From Sphaerulina vaccinii (lineage: Eukaryota; Ascomycota; Dothideomycetes; Mycosphaerellales; Mycosphaerellaceae), in assembly GCA_022570795.1 (NCBI GenBank), contig JAKUDP010000001.1, positions 2,170,001 through 2,234,000 on the forward strand: a stretch of DNA of 64,000 nucleotides, in the 5' to 3' direction. A program made the position numbers and the translations under genes. Below, one piece after another: positions 10,460-20,340 of this stretch. The notes below the pieces were generated by a model. The model ran no database searches. It saw only the letters and a program-made list of their open reading frames with translations, and was not told the origin of the DNA. The first letter of the stretch is position 1, and each line of letters starts with the position of its first letter.

Positions 10460-10880
10460 GATACCTGCACACATTGTGCTAATGCTGGGACTTTCGTAAT
10501 GTTCTTCCGGGGTATCTGGCGTTCCAGGAGTACTTCATGATGTTCGAGGCTGTCTGCGACCCCATCGATGGTGCTGCATCACGAGATTGCTCTTCTGCAG
10601 CTCGTGCACGTGTAATCTGCCCGTTCGGTTCGTTTCGAGGTACATAAAGAAGTTATTGGCAATTGCCTGCACTCGTGTTTGCTGATTCTTGCAGTATTGG
10701 CTTTCATTGCTCATCTTGCACACAGATGCAGAATTCCTGCGCTTGACATTTTGCTTCCACTTTCCTCCAACGCTTTACGAAAAGTCTCCGTGGGATCCTT
10801 TCAAACAGCATGCCCACATTGTTCTTAGTGACTCTCCAACAACTCTCGTGCGGTTCATCGAGAAAGTTCGAGTGGCAGTC
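10460..10880. other. Intergenic or missed 5' exon of gene B
   Basis: The frame of gene B is open upstream to about 10689 without an ATG and reads protein-like (SPWDPFKQHAHIVL), so a 5' exon or a different start may lie here. Nothing else was recognised. Confidence 0.35.
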
Positions 10881-12573
10881 ATGACGAAGACTCTCATCCA
10901 GAAGCGACTTTCCGAGGGCTTTCACATCGAGCTGGTCCCAAGCATCATTTTCACCGACGCAGCAACGCTGAAGAGGTTGCCTTTGACCATTATCAATCTC
11001 AGCCTAACAAAACTTTCTTCGATGCGAAAGTGGGCTTCGCTTGCTCAGCCTCACCATCCAGGTCGGCAGCAAAATGAGCTCTGCATTGATGTGGAAGTAA
11101 ACCATAACGTCGAAGGCGAACCTCTGACCGCCGTTGAGATCTCGATCGAATACCAACTCGCAGGCGCGAGCACTCGCAAGCATGGAGCAACATGGATAGT
11201 CTCGCCATACGATACGATCAGCGATCTCTGGCTCGCCGCACAGAAGACCGCAGACTACCTCCTTCCGACACTGAACGCCCTGTTGGAGGCAAGTAAAGAG
11301 GTTCCCAGTCGCCTGAAACGTGCACACTGTTGGCTCGAGACAGACCAGGACAATGATTCGCGCAACCCACTTCTGAACCATTATGTTCGCCTTGATCAGC
11401 AGGCTCACTATCGTTTCCAAACGATCGGAGATCTACTCCCACCAGAAGAACTCCTTGCTCCCAAATAAGCCGATACTACACATCATTGTTGAGTGCGAAG
11501 CCGAGAGAGGTGCCGAAGACACTCATGCAGCACTCCACATCGGCTTCCTCAGCTCAGACGTCACAGAAAGATATCAACGAACAGGCACCGTAGCACTCGA
11601 CCAGTTCCACCCAGCGGTACAGAAGCTTTTCAACCCGGTTGAGCTCGTAATCGGCGTTCAGCCAGAGTCCACAAAGAAACCCATCGACAAGCTTTATAAG
11701 CATGCTGATATGGTATACACCAGCGTGCAGGACAAGTTTCGTGCAGCTCACATTCTCGTTCCAGCTCGAAAAGTCAATAACATGTGGCTTGGCTCTATCC
11801 GTGACTCTACTCTCCAGATGGGGTCAGGTATTGCGGGTTCCGAAGGACGCTCTGCGCTCGATGATAGTGATGATGGCGTTGTGAGAGAATACTTCGATGT
11901 GGAGAAAGTCGACACTCCAATCGAGCCAGATCTGACTTTCAAGCTCTACACTCCTCCGCCACCAAAACCTCTTGTCAATGAGCCTCGCTATCCCATCTTC
12001 CTTGCCGTACGCTTCGTCAACATGTTGCCGCCAGCTTGGAACACGCAGAAAGTTTGCTTTCCTCCAGATGTCGTCGTGACTTTCCACGAGTGCAAAGACG
12101 AAAGAGTCCAGCATCAGAAGATCTGTGAATCCTTGACCCACGCTCTTGAGAAGTTTGACATTCCTGGAACACCTTATGGATACAAGACTTCGCAGCTTTT
12201 AGGGCCCAGGAAGAAGGATTGGCGTTTCCTGCTTTGGGTTATGCCTCAACAACAGCAGTATAGTCGTGAATTGTATTTGAAGACCAGTGAGCAAGGGTTG
12301 GAGGACTTCTTAATGAACGAGAATGTCCAGGTCGAGGGAGGGAACATGAGGCTTTATGTTGAAGCTCATTTGGTCAGGAACAAGGAGGATAAGAGTACTT
12401 GGCGACCTCTCGATGCAGGCGGTGAGAGAAGTACCAGTGAGTCTGACAAGACTGTGGACATTGGGCCGGCCGAGGGTGTTGGAGGTGGTGAGAATGAAGC
12501 ATTGGAGCGTGGATCTGAGGATTGTGATCCAGGAAGTTGGTCGCCTTTGCCAGGAGGAGTGGTTGAAGGCTGA
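10881..12573 (+). CDS. LYxEAH-family protein B, with apparent frameshift
   Basis: The first part runs in one frame from ATG 10881 (the open frame reaches back to 10689) to a stop at 11466-11468. The rest is open in another frame to 12573. The two parts are continuous in homology: gene A has RYRIETVRDQI..VQLEVI where this gene has HYRFQTIGDLL, the break, then ILHIIVE. A single base change in the CCCAAATAAG stretch (11458-11467) would join them, and no plausible intron covers the point. After it, ARKVNNMWLGSIRDS matches VREVNGMSIGSIDN of gene A. The C-terminal module ends KICESLTHALEKF, WRFLLWVMPQ, RLYVEAHLVR. The product would be roughly 560 residues. No known domain, signal peptide or membrane helix. 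Whether the break is a sequencing error or a real lesion cannot be decided here. Confidence 0.6.
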
Positions 12574-12813
12574 TTGTGTGATGAAGAGCGTCCTGAGGAA
12601 CTGATTGGTATCATGACTCGTGCGGCTGTAGGTGGAGCTCCATATAGGGCAGAGATAGACGTCTTCTTTTGGTCCTCCTCCCGGAGTCGAGGCCGTGTCC
12701 CAAGACGTACGCACTGAACGTACAGAGTCTCTTATCATATCATCGTTCCAAGCCAAGGCCGATCCACAGGTGTCCTTGTAACCCTACTCTCACATCATCT
12801 GTCACCGCAGCTC

Positions 12814-13484
12814 TTATCGATCTTCTCCATGCTGTTGCTGCTGTTGTTGTTGATCTCCCTCCAGCAACTGAGGATCAATATTCGTATTACTCCACCTAAT
12901 CAACTCGGCATACTCCCGCTGGCTCGCCTCTTGCGCAACACTATCCACAATATTCTGTTGTTGTCTCGAAGACGACGATGGACCTTCGCCAACCTCTTGA
13001 AACATAAAAATCCCATCCTCGAGCCGAAAACGATCTTGTACTCGAAGATATTCCGAATCAAGACTGAAACCTGACCTGAGACGAGCGAGCATTTCGACAG
13101 CTGTCATAACAAAAGGTCGTCGTCAATCTAGCCAGTCCAGACGAAAGTCGAGGTGATGCTATACTCACCTTCCTCAATCCTAGCTCTTTGTAAAAAGTGC
13201 AATAGCAATCGATAACGATGGAGTTGTTCTCCAGAGTCTAAGAGGTCGACACGTTCTTGTTGCCGTTTCGTCATACCTTCCGAGGCGTCGTAGATGCATG
13301 CGAGATTTCTATCGAGACATCGATCGCAGACTGGTCGGGTTGCTGAGCACTACAATCCATATCATCAGTGGAGTACACACTGCAGTGGGCCCGAGTGACT
13401 GACCTTTAATTTCGCGTCGCGACACTTGATGCAGGCATTGGCCACTTGGGCTCTGCGTGTCTTTGGTCTGTTCTTGTCGTCCAT
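12814..13484 (-). CDS. Short Zn(II)2Cys6 DNA-binding protein
   Basis: Three exons: 13404-13484, 13169-13349 and 12814-13100 (introns 54 and 68 bp), 182 residues. The binuclear zinc cluster is complete and split by intron 1: CIKCRDAKLKC then SATRPVCDRCLDRNLAC, with spacing C-x2-C-x6-C-x6-C-x2-C-x6-C. It should bind DNA at CGG-type half sites in the nucleus. Usual family members have 500-900 residues with a middle homology region. This one has only a helical stretch (residues about 55-110) and ends in a Gln run (12829-12855, a CTG/TTG repeat on the plus strand), so it lacks a normal regulatory region. It could be a dominant-type competitor or a partner-dependent factor; this is inference. Confidence 0.85.
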
Positions 13485-14522
13485 TATTGGGAAACGAGGA
13501 GAAGTAGTTGTGCTCTGTGAGGACTTGCGATCACAAAAGAGGTTGGTTGCATAGAAGTTGTTGACGATCAGAGTGAAGATTATCGCATTGTATGTCGTGG
13601 GCTAACAGGATGTATCACAAGCAGGAGTGATGTAGAATCGACATATATGCCTTGGCGAAGGCCGAAGCCGTCTTCTGCAGAAGACGGGGCAAGTTCCAGA
13701 TCGGCGGAGGATAGTCCTGCTCCGCGAACTGGTCGTTGATGTGTTGTGCGATCTTGATGAATGGCCTGTCATCGGATATGCTCGTCGTATCTCCTCGTTG
13801 CATGGTTCTCTGTGCAATCATCGGCGTCTTCTCAACGGGCCTAGCCTCTCTGCAGACTGAGGGACGATTAGGTGTGTCTTTTTTGCCACCCTGCTTAGGT
13901 GGTTATGCTGCAGCTTTTATGCCGTGCTGTTGATCAACGTAACCTCGCATGTACACCCAGCAGTATAAGCTGTCGTGTGGGACCCTGCCACGCGGATCGG
14001 CTGATCGCTAAGCAGGATGGCGATGCATTATGCATGGACGGCAAGTGGAACTTCTGGAAGCTGCAATTCCCGTGTTGTGTCCGCAAGTCTCTAGCATTGG
14101 CGCTGGTACTCAGCAAGCGTGCCAGGACTACTCTGTCGTACCGGCACGAGGAGCTCGAGACGGCGTAGGCATTGGAGTATACACGTGAGGATGAGTAAAG
14201 TAGTGAACGGCACATGTCAGCAGAAGTAAGACTAAACCTTAATTGTTCGTGTGCAAACGATTTCTTGGCAGATCTCTGATCTGTGGCTTCGCACTATCTT
14301 CTTCTGGGCTGTGTGGCACATGTATGCAAGATCGACAAAAGTTTCAAGAGCCAGATGGTAATTACTACATATCGCCTTGGCCTGGTCCGCTGTGACAGGC
14401 GTAGGGCTGCGAAGCAGAATTCTGATTTCACTTCGAGTTTGGCATCTTTGGGCAGATCTGGACACCTCTGGCCGTGAGGTGGAGGAGTGCCTAGGAACAA
14501 TCAGCAAAGTCGGGAGGTCTGC
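13485..14522. other. Intergenic, about 1 kb
   Basis: Promoter side of the Zn2Cys6 gene and 3' flank of the tRNase Z gene. Several short frames exist in different phases, none protein-like. No repeat or RNA gene was recognised. Confidence 0.4.
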
Positions 14523-17500
14523 TCAATTCCTCCTTTGACTCTTTGCCTTGTCCTTCTGTTTCTGCTTGTCATTGCCCTTGTGACCTTGCTGTCCTTTCAC
14601 ATTAACTTTAGCACCACCATCACCAGCTTCGGCAATCTCCTTCGTCTCTTCCTCGAACAATTTGAGGAGCGCAGGTGTGAACTTCTCCATCTGCCATATG
14701 TCGCCAATCTTGACTCGCATGTAGTCAAAAGCCACAGCGACCTTCATGTCACTTCGAAGCTTGAACTTTACAGCTTCAGGTTTCGTTTGTGCGAACTTGT
14801 TTGAAAGCTCATACTGCTTACCAGTATCACCGTTGCTCGTTTGTTGATCTGGGAATGTGGCAGCAGCATCCTCGAGTGGGCCAGACGTTTCGTCCTCGGG
14901 GTTGGTTGACTCGTCTCCTGCTAGGACATCGGAAGCGCTGTTCGTCGGGAGAACATCGTCAGGCTCGCCCTCGCTACGCTCGAGCACAGGTACTTTCTGG
15001 TATCGCTGGCTGAAATGTGTAAGCACACAAGCCCGAGCATTCATCTTCTGCGCAATGTCCAAGGCCTCCGAAGTTGTGCTATGGTTCTTTGCGTCTGCGT
15101 CGCCTTGCAGTTCATCGTCGAAAGTGGCTTCATGAATGCATACAGTACTGCCCTTGCCAATTGTAGCAAAAGCTTCGGAAGGTCGACAGTCGCCGGAATA
15201 CGACACTTTGAAGCCAGATGGCGTCGTAATGCTCACGGCTCGCGCGCCATGACAGTGTTTAACTGGTACAGCTTGCAAGTCCTTCAAGTCAAGAGCTGAG
15301 GCTGGAACTACATGATCATCAAGCTTGTCCTGGTAGTCTCGCGTGCTGAGATTCTTGAGCTGAGATGGAGGAATATGCCAGGCAAGCTTTGATTTCCAGC
15401 CCTTTCGAAGGTCGGCTGTGTGCAAGGAGAGAGGAGCCAAGCGCGAGTACCCGTAGTCTTCCACGAAACTGTACTCATACAACCAGTGCTGCATCGCAGG
15501 TTCAGAGATCACTGCCAAGCGGTCGCGAGCAGCTAGTATTTCGTCCCACTCAGCTGACTGCGAGATAGGCTCTGCAGGTTTGCTAGAATGCACTTCTTCA
15601 TACCAGGCCTTGATAATGCTTGTTGTGCCAAGCTGATGATCGGCGTGCATGTGGCTGATGACAAGCAGTCTGAGCTCACGCAGCACTTCAGCCAACTCTG
15701 CTGGTGCAAAAACGCGTTTCAGCTGTCCCAGAGTGTTCTCGCCTGCGTCTAGTAAGATGTTTCCCCATCCTGGAACACGAACTAAAGTAGCCGACACGTT
15801 GCGATACTTTGACGGAAGTGCTGAGCCAGTTCCAAGTGTAATAACCTCCGCCTTATCAGCATCTGGCGGTAGTGTGTGGAGCCACTCCATTGTCTCACTA
15901 TCGAGAGTCTTGATTGCCTCGTGGGCTTTGGTTGCTTCCTGCATCACGTCCTCTGGTATCTCTGCTGCAGCCGCTTCGACGTCTAGAGTTGGTATCGCAT
16001 CTTTGGTTTGGAACTCAATTGATGGTTCCAGCTGTACTGTCTGCCCACGCACCGCAATGTGCACCTTTTCTGGCAGAGGCTGACTTTGCCGGGTCTCGAG
16101 GAAGTCGGCATTGCCGCCATACTGTTGTATTGACTGGCCGTCCGCGTCGTGTACAGGTACAACATAGCGAGCTGTGTCGACTCTCTTCAATCTGATTGTT
16201 GATTCAGCCACGGAGTCGAGCGCAATGTTGTTTGGACAGTAGTCGGGAGATGCTACGATGTGTTCCAGGTGTGAGAACTCCTTCATGAATGCGTGCAGCT
16301 TCGCATTAGTAGCCACATTCTTACCACATAGCCAGATGACTGCGCCGACACCCTCCATTACCTTCGGCTCCCGCCATTCCGGGCGAGCGACAAGATCCTC
16401 GATGTACTCAGGACCAGGAAGATCGATGACAGCAATGCCACCCCCCACTCGTGACGGATCCATGACTTCCTCAGGCGCTACCATTTCACCCTTGTCGTTC
16501 ATGACGCTTTCTCCTTTGGTGAGTCTGGAGAAGTCCAGGCCCTTCTTGACACCTCTTGCTGTGGCTTTCTCAGGGCGGAACTTACCACGCTGCATATGGT
16601 TGCGGAAGATATAGCTGATGGCTTCTTTAGCTGGCTTTGTCTCAGGTAGATCTGTGACCAGAGCGCCAGGCCATGGCTTCCGCACCAGCACAATCAAATC
16701 TGGATTGGGCACTGGGTTGTTAGGATCGTTTGGCAGTGGACCGGTGTATTTCTGGATCTTGTACGTGGTTGCATCTCGAATAAAGATTGTGGCTGGAAGC
16801 TTGACTTGCGAGAGAGGGGTTTCATAGAGCGTATCTAGTCGCCACGATGAGTTGAACATTTCACCAACGACAGCCTTCACTGTGAGGTAGTCGCGATCTT
16901 CCTGAGTGAGGTCTCCATTGATCTGTACCATGTTGCCCTCATCACCAGCACGCATCTCATCAAAGCTTCGCTTAAGAGGGCTGATGGACACAGATCGACT
17001 CTGGGAGCCATCGGAAGTCGGAAGTATAGACATTGACCAGACCTTGACCTGATCATCGGCCCAGAAAGGTGTCCAGTCATCGTCCTGCGGTGTCTGCCTG
17101 GGGAGACCATTCTCACGAATCTCGTGTATATTGATGGGCATTCCTTTGCGAAAGACGAAACGTCTCGCAGTTGCCAGGGTGTGGTTCAGGTTCGGCGGTC
17201 CGAATATGGTCAGCGAGTTGCTCGCCTCTTTCTTCGCTTGATCTTCAAGCTCTTGCATCCTCTCCGGATCATCTAGTACTCCCAACCTCTTGGCCTTGCC
17301 ACGGACTTTGCGCAAGGCATCCTCCAGAGAAGCAGCGGCGCTCGATGCGGAAGAGTCTGCTAAAGTCAAGATCATGCCAATCATGCCTCCGGTATTAGTC
17401 CATTCTGTCCTGCCTGTCAGAAAGCATTCTGAGACCTTGAGCAGTCTCGCGCCCATTTGTACACATGCTCGTTGTGTCCCCTCGGCAAGACTACCGATCA

Positions 17501-18338
17501 AATAGCGCTTGTTGTCGAAGTGTAGAATGAGCGTCGTACCTGGCGTATCTGCCGTGGGCGTAGTGAGGATCTGCACGAAGGACCGCATCTTTCTACCATC
17601 CGGATTCCAATCTGGTCTGATAAAGTGAGCGAAGCCAGCTGGTGTTGGGCTTTCGAGCAGCTTCCTATGGTGCTGCTGAAAGACTATTGCGGACCCGAGC
17701 TTGACTCCTGTTCGTTGTGACTCATGCGAGTTCTGGTGTGCCTCTTTTCGGGATCCCAGTACTTTCCTTTCGCGCCAGCGAGCCGTAGGACTGTCTTTCG
17801 GGTCGTATGTCCGGAAAATTGGTTCGAATTTCGTCACCAGGCGGGCTACCTTAGACGTGCTCTTCGGCGCGTGTTGTGCGGGCTCAATGGGCTTGAACCT
17901 TTGAGAAGAGGTGTAGCTAGTGAGAAGATCACCTAATGCTGATAATATCTGAGGCTGCTTGGGCGCGTCGTCGTCGTTCTGCTCAGTAACAGCTGTCCGT
18001 GGGTTTGGCAGAGTGGAGTTAGAATGTCGTCGCGTGAACTCGAGTCCAATGCAGTCTATGCGAGGCAAAGCAGATCGTGGAGTCGTGAGTCTCGTAATGC
18101 GCCGGAGCGAGGAATATGGAGAAGCCAATGCGATTGCTGGAGAAGACGCAGTCGATGTCGAAGTGAAGTATTTATACAGCGCTGAGTATGTACATATACA
18201 TAGAAGGTGATGAGGAATAATGATGTCGCCAGTTTGGCGCGTGGCGGAGAAAAATGGCTCCGTTCCTTCCTCCTTCCCTTTGACCACACACTGCTCACCG
18301 CCGTACATCCACATCAACTCATCATGTTCAGAATCCAT
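14523..18338 (-). CDS. TRZ1: tRNase Z, long form (tRNA 3' processing endonuclease)
   Basis: Removes 3' trailers from precursor tRNAs. The core form starts at ATG 17588 (1021 residues) with MRSFVQILTTPTADTPGT, the usual start of fungal long tRNase Z. The C-terminal half holds the metallo-beta-lactamase site: GTGSALPSKYRN, the zinc motif SHMHADHQLG (about residue 643 of the core form), and later SYSGDCRPS and HEATFDDEL. The frame stays open upstream of 17588 for 250 codons to ATG 18338. That distal ATG is only 23 bases from the stop of the next gene upstream, and its first residues are acidic. In the extension, ASPYSSLRRITRLTTPRSAL looks like a mitochondrial targeting peptide, preceded by an in-frame TTG at 18128 and a TATA-like box at 18169-18176. 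I give the maximal span; the true start is uncertain. Confidence 0.9.
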   Translation of the reverse strand: MDSEHDELMWMYGGEQCVVKGKEEGTEPFFSATRQTGDIIIPHHLLCICTYSALYKYFTSTSTASSPAIALASPYSSLRRITRLTTPRSALPRIDCIGLEFTRRHSNSTLPNPRTAVTEQNDDDAPKQPQILSALGDLLTSYTSSQRFKPIEPAQHAPKSTSKVARLVTKFEPIFRTYDPKDSPTARWRERKVLGSRKEAHQNSHESQRTGVKLGSAIVFQQHHRKLLESPTPAGFAHFIRPDWNPDGRKMRSFVQILTTPTADTPGTTLILHFDNKRYLIGSLAEGTQRACVQMGARLLKVSECFLTGRTEWTNTGGMIGMILTLADSSASSAAASLEDALRKVRGKAKRLGVLDDPERMQELEDQAKKEASNSLTIFGPPNLNHTLATARRFVFRKGMPINIHEIRENGLPRQTPQDDDWTPFWADDQVKVWSMSILPTSDGSQSRSVSISPLKRSFDEMRAGDEGNMVQINGDLTQEDRDYLTVKAVVGEMFNSSWRLDTLYETPLSQVKLPATIFIRDATTYKIQKYTGPLPNDPNNPVPNPDLIVLVRKPWPGALVTDLPETKPAKEAISYIFRNHMQRGKFRPEKATARGVKKGLDFSRLTKGESVMNDKGEMVAPEEVMDPSRVGGGIAVIDLPGPEYIEDLVARPEWREPKVMEGVGAVIWLCGKNVATNAKLHAFMKEFSHLEHIVASPDYCPNNIALDSVAESTIRLKRVDTARYVVPVHDADGQSIQQYGGNADFLETRQSQPLPEKVHIAVRGQTVQLEPSIEFQTKDAIPTLDVEAAAAEIPEDVMQEATKAHEAIKTLDSETMEWLHTLPPDADKAEVITLGTGSALPSKYRNVSATLVRVPGWGNILLDAGENTLGQLKRVFAPAELAEVLRELRLLVISHMHADHQLGTTSIIKAWYEEVHSSKPAEPISQSAEWDEILAARDRLAVISEPAMQHWLYEYSFVEDYGYSRLAPLSLHTADLRKGWKSKLAWHIPPSQLKNLSTRDYQDKLDDHVVPASALDLKDLQAVPVKHCHGARAVSITTPSGFKVSYSGDCRPSEAFATIGKGSTVCIHEATFDDELQGDADAKNHSTTSEALDIAQKMNARACVLTHFSQRYQKVPVLERSEGEPDDVLPTNSASDVLAGDESTNPEDETSGPLEDAAATFPDQQTSNGDTGKQYELSNKFAQTKPEAVKFKLRSDMKVAVAFDYMRVKIGDIWQMEKFTPALLKLFEEETKEIAEAGDGGAKVNVKGQQGHKGNDKQKQKDKAKSQRRN
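18169..18176 (-). promoter_or_regulatory. TATA-like box inside the tRNase Z 5' extension
   Basis: The minus strand reads TATAAATA, 41 bases before an in-frame TTG (18128) and about 580 before the ATG at 17588. It may mark a transcript that starts inside the open extension; this is inference. Confidence 0.35.
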
Positions 18339-18361
18339 CGCCGAAGTCGACACAATAACCC

Positions 18362-19479
18362 TTAAAACCTGTCAATCGACATTTCTACGGGTGACTTGGC
18401 TTCGACACCCGCCATCTCCGACTGCCACCTCTCAGCTGGCAGCTCCGACCGTGGCGTCTTGTACTCCAGCGCGACCGCTGTTCTCGAGCTATGCGCCGTA
18501 TAAGCCGGTGCTGGGTGCGGCTGCTTGACCTCCGCGACTGGCCATATATCCTCCTGCTGACGGGCAGTCTTTCTCTGTCTCTTTCTATATACACACCACG
18601 CCACTCCAGCAATGAGAAACGCGCCGAATGCACTTCCCACAGCGACTCCAGCCATTGCACCTGGATTCAGGCCTGATCGATCCGCTTCGATTGCAACATT
18701 CGACGGCACTGGAGCCACTGTCTCGAGGATGGTCGATTTATCGCTCTGAATTGAGGACGATGGCTCAGAGGTAATGGTAGCGCTCGAGGTGCTCGTGGTC
18801 GCTGAAGTGGTCAGGGTACTAGAGGTTGTCGTCGCTGACCTCGAGAGGATGTTCGAAATGGTATTTGTGGCGGCCGCGAGCGAGCTGAGTGCAGTCTGCT
18901 TGATGTTGCAACGAGCAAGAGTGGTCGACGCGTTGTACCCTTTCCATGGTCAGCACGATCTTTCCATGTCTGCATTCGAGGAGCTGCTTCACGCACCACC
19001 TGCACACGTGGTGTACTGTGGGCAACATGCGCGATCGACTCCAGCTGCTAGCTCTGTGCATCCAACCGCACTTGGTTGACCACATGCTGAGGTCACATCA
19101 GCATAGCACCCGCCGTTCTGTGTGCAACACCATCCGAGTCCAAGTGCTTGTTGACAGGAGGGAATGGCCTGGTCGCTGTTCACGCCTTTCGACACGTCAG
19201 CTTCTCTTCAAGAAATCCGGACCAGATTGTCTTACAGCAAAGCGTGTTGCCCGGCGTACACGTGTTGGATCGCCATCCAGAGCCAAAGGCATCTGTGCAG
19301 CTATCCCGTTTGAATATGCCATATTCCACTCGCGACTCATATTCGAAGTTCTGAGGAAGGTGTGGTCGTCCACGTGCCTGATGCTGGCCTGCATTTTCCA
19401 GTTGTGTCGCATCCGTGGTGGCTCTCAAAATTAGAGCGAGCAGAGAGCTGAGTAGACATATCGTACCAGTGGATGGCAT
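18362..19479 (-). CDS. Cys-rich type I membrane protein with Ser/Thr stalk
   Basis: Three exons: 19236-19479, 19000-19185 and 18362-18939 (introns 50 and 60 bp), 335 residues. ATG 19479 starts a signal peptide (MPSTGTICLLSSLLALILRA). The ectodomain has many paired cysteines (CTPGNTLCC, GLGWCCTQNGGCYADV, RACCPQYTTC). A Thr/Ser-rich stretch follows, then a Gly/Ala-rich transmembrane helix (AGVAVGSAFGAFLIAGVAWCVY), a basic stop-transfer KRQRK, and a cytosolic tail of about 75 residues. This layout resembles fungal cell-surface sensors and wall-associated receptors, though I cannot name a family. The stop lies 23 bases from the distal in-frame ATG of the tRNase Z gene, so the two transcription units are extremely close. 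Confidence 0.8.
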
Positions 19480-20340
19480 ACTAACAAATTTGAGACGATA
19501 GAGCTGACACCTCGACTTAGACTTTTCATCTGGAGTAAAGACAGGCACGGCGAACGTCGACCTTGACCGTCTACGGCCAGATCATCCACGAACGAAAGAG
19601 GCACAGTATGACTTATCCACCATCCTGCTTGATCACCGGATCCACCTCTAAGCGCCATGTACAGACTGGTCTGTATGCAATGGCAGCCATAACTTCCATT
19701 TCAACTCAATAGCAGAATGGAAAGGCTTGTGTCGCTATTTTCATCGGCATCATGTATACCATAAGCGTAATTTCTATTGGCATTATCGATGTTGAATTTC
19801 CCGCCAAGCTCCAACTTTTGGTCATTCTCGGCGTTGGCTATACAGGTCAGCCCTGCCATTACCATCGAATATGGCTGTAGCCATATTCTGGAGCAAGCTC
19901 CGGAATACAGGGATGGAGTTCGCGAAGCATGGATTAAGAACAAGCGGCCAATGGCAGCCACAACCCGCAGCCGCCATCGATAGAGCGGCAACCGGCAGTG
20001 CATCGGCTTCTTCTGTAGCGTCTTCACGTGGCGAAGCTGCCGCAACCGCAGCGCTTCCAGAAAGACTTTACGAATAAGGTGCGTCGCATCTATTGCATCA
20101 CCTACCATCGAGGAAGCTACCTTATTGTGCTTTTTGATTTGCGGCGTGCGAAGGGAATTCCTCCGAATGGCAGGCTCTCGTTCACCCGCCCACATCCGAC
20201 AGCAGCTCTTCATGGTACTGGCCGAAGCGGATTGACCAAGAGGACACTACTAATCGTCGAATGTACTTGCGCAATTAGACGCGACCTGGAGTCTTGACAC
20301 TCACGCACAGTACATTTCTCACCTCCAGCGATGGTCTTCG
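19480..20340. other. Divergent intergenic region
   Basis: Lies between divergent genes. A 170-codon minus-strand frame at 19701-20213 is present but has no protein-like features; nothing else was recognised. Confidence 0.4.

Noticed and set aside
9652..10470. 272-codon antisense frame over the two-exon unknown gene
   Set aside because: It crosses the intron and both exons of the sense gene, whose splice sites and frames fit well.
19701..20213. 170-codon minus-strand frame between two genes
   Set aside because: Composition is not protein-like, no domain or good neighbours in frame; more likely chance.
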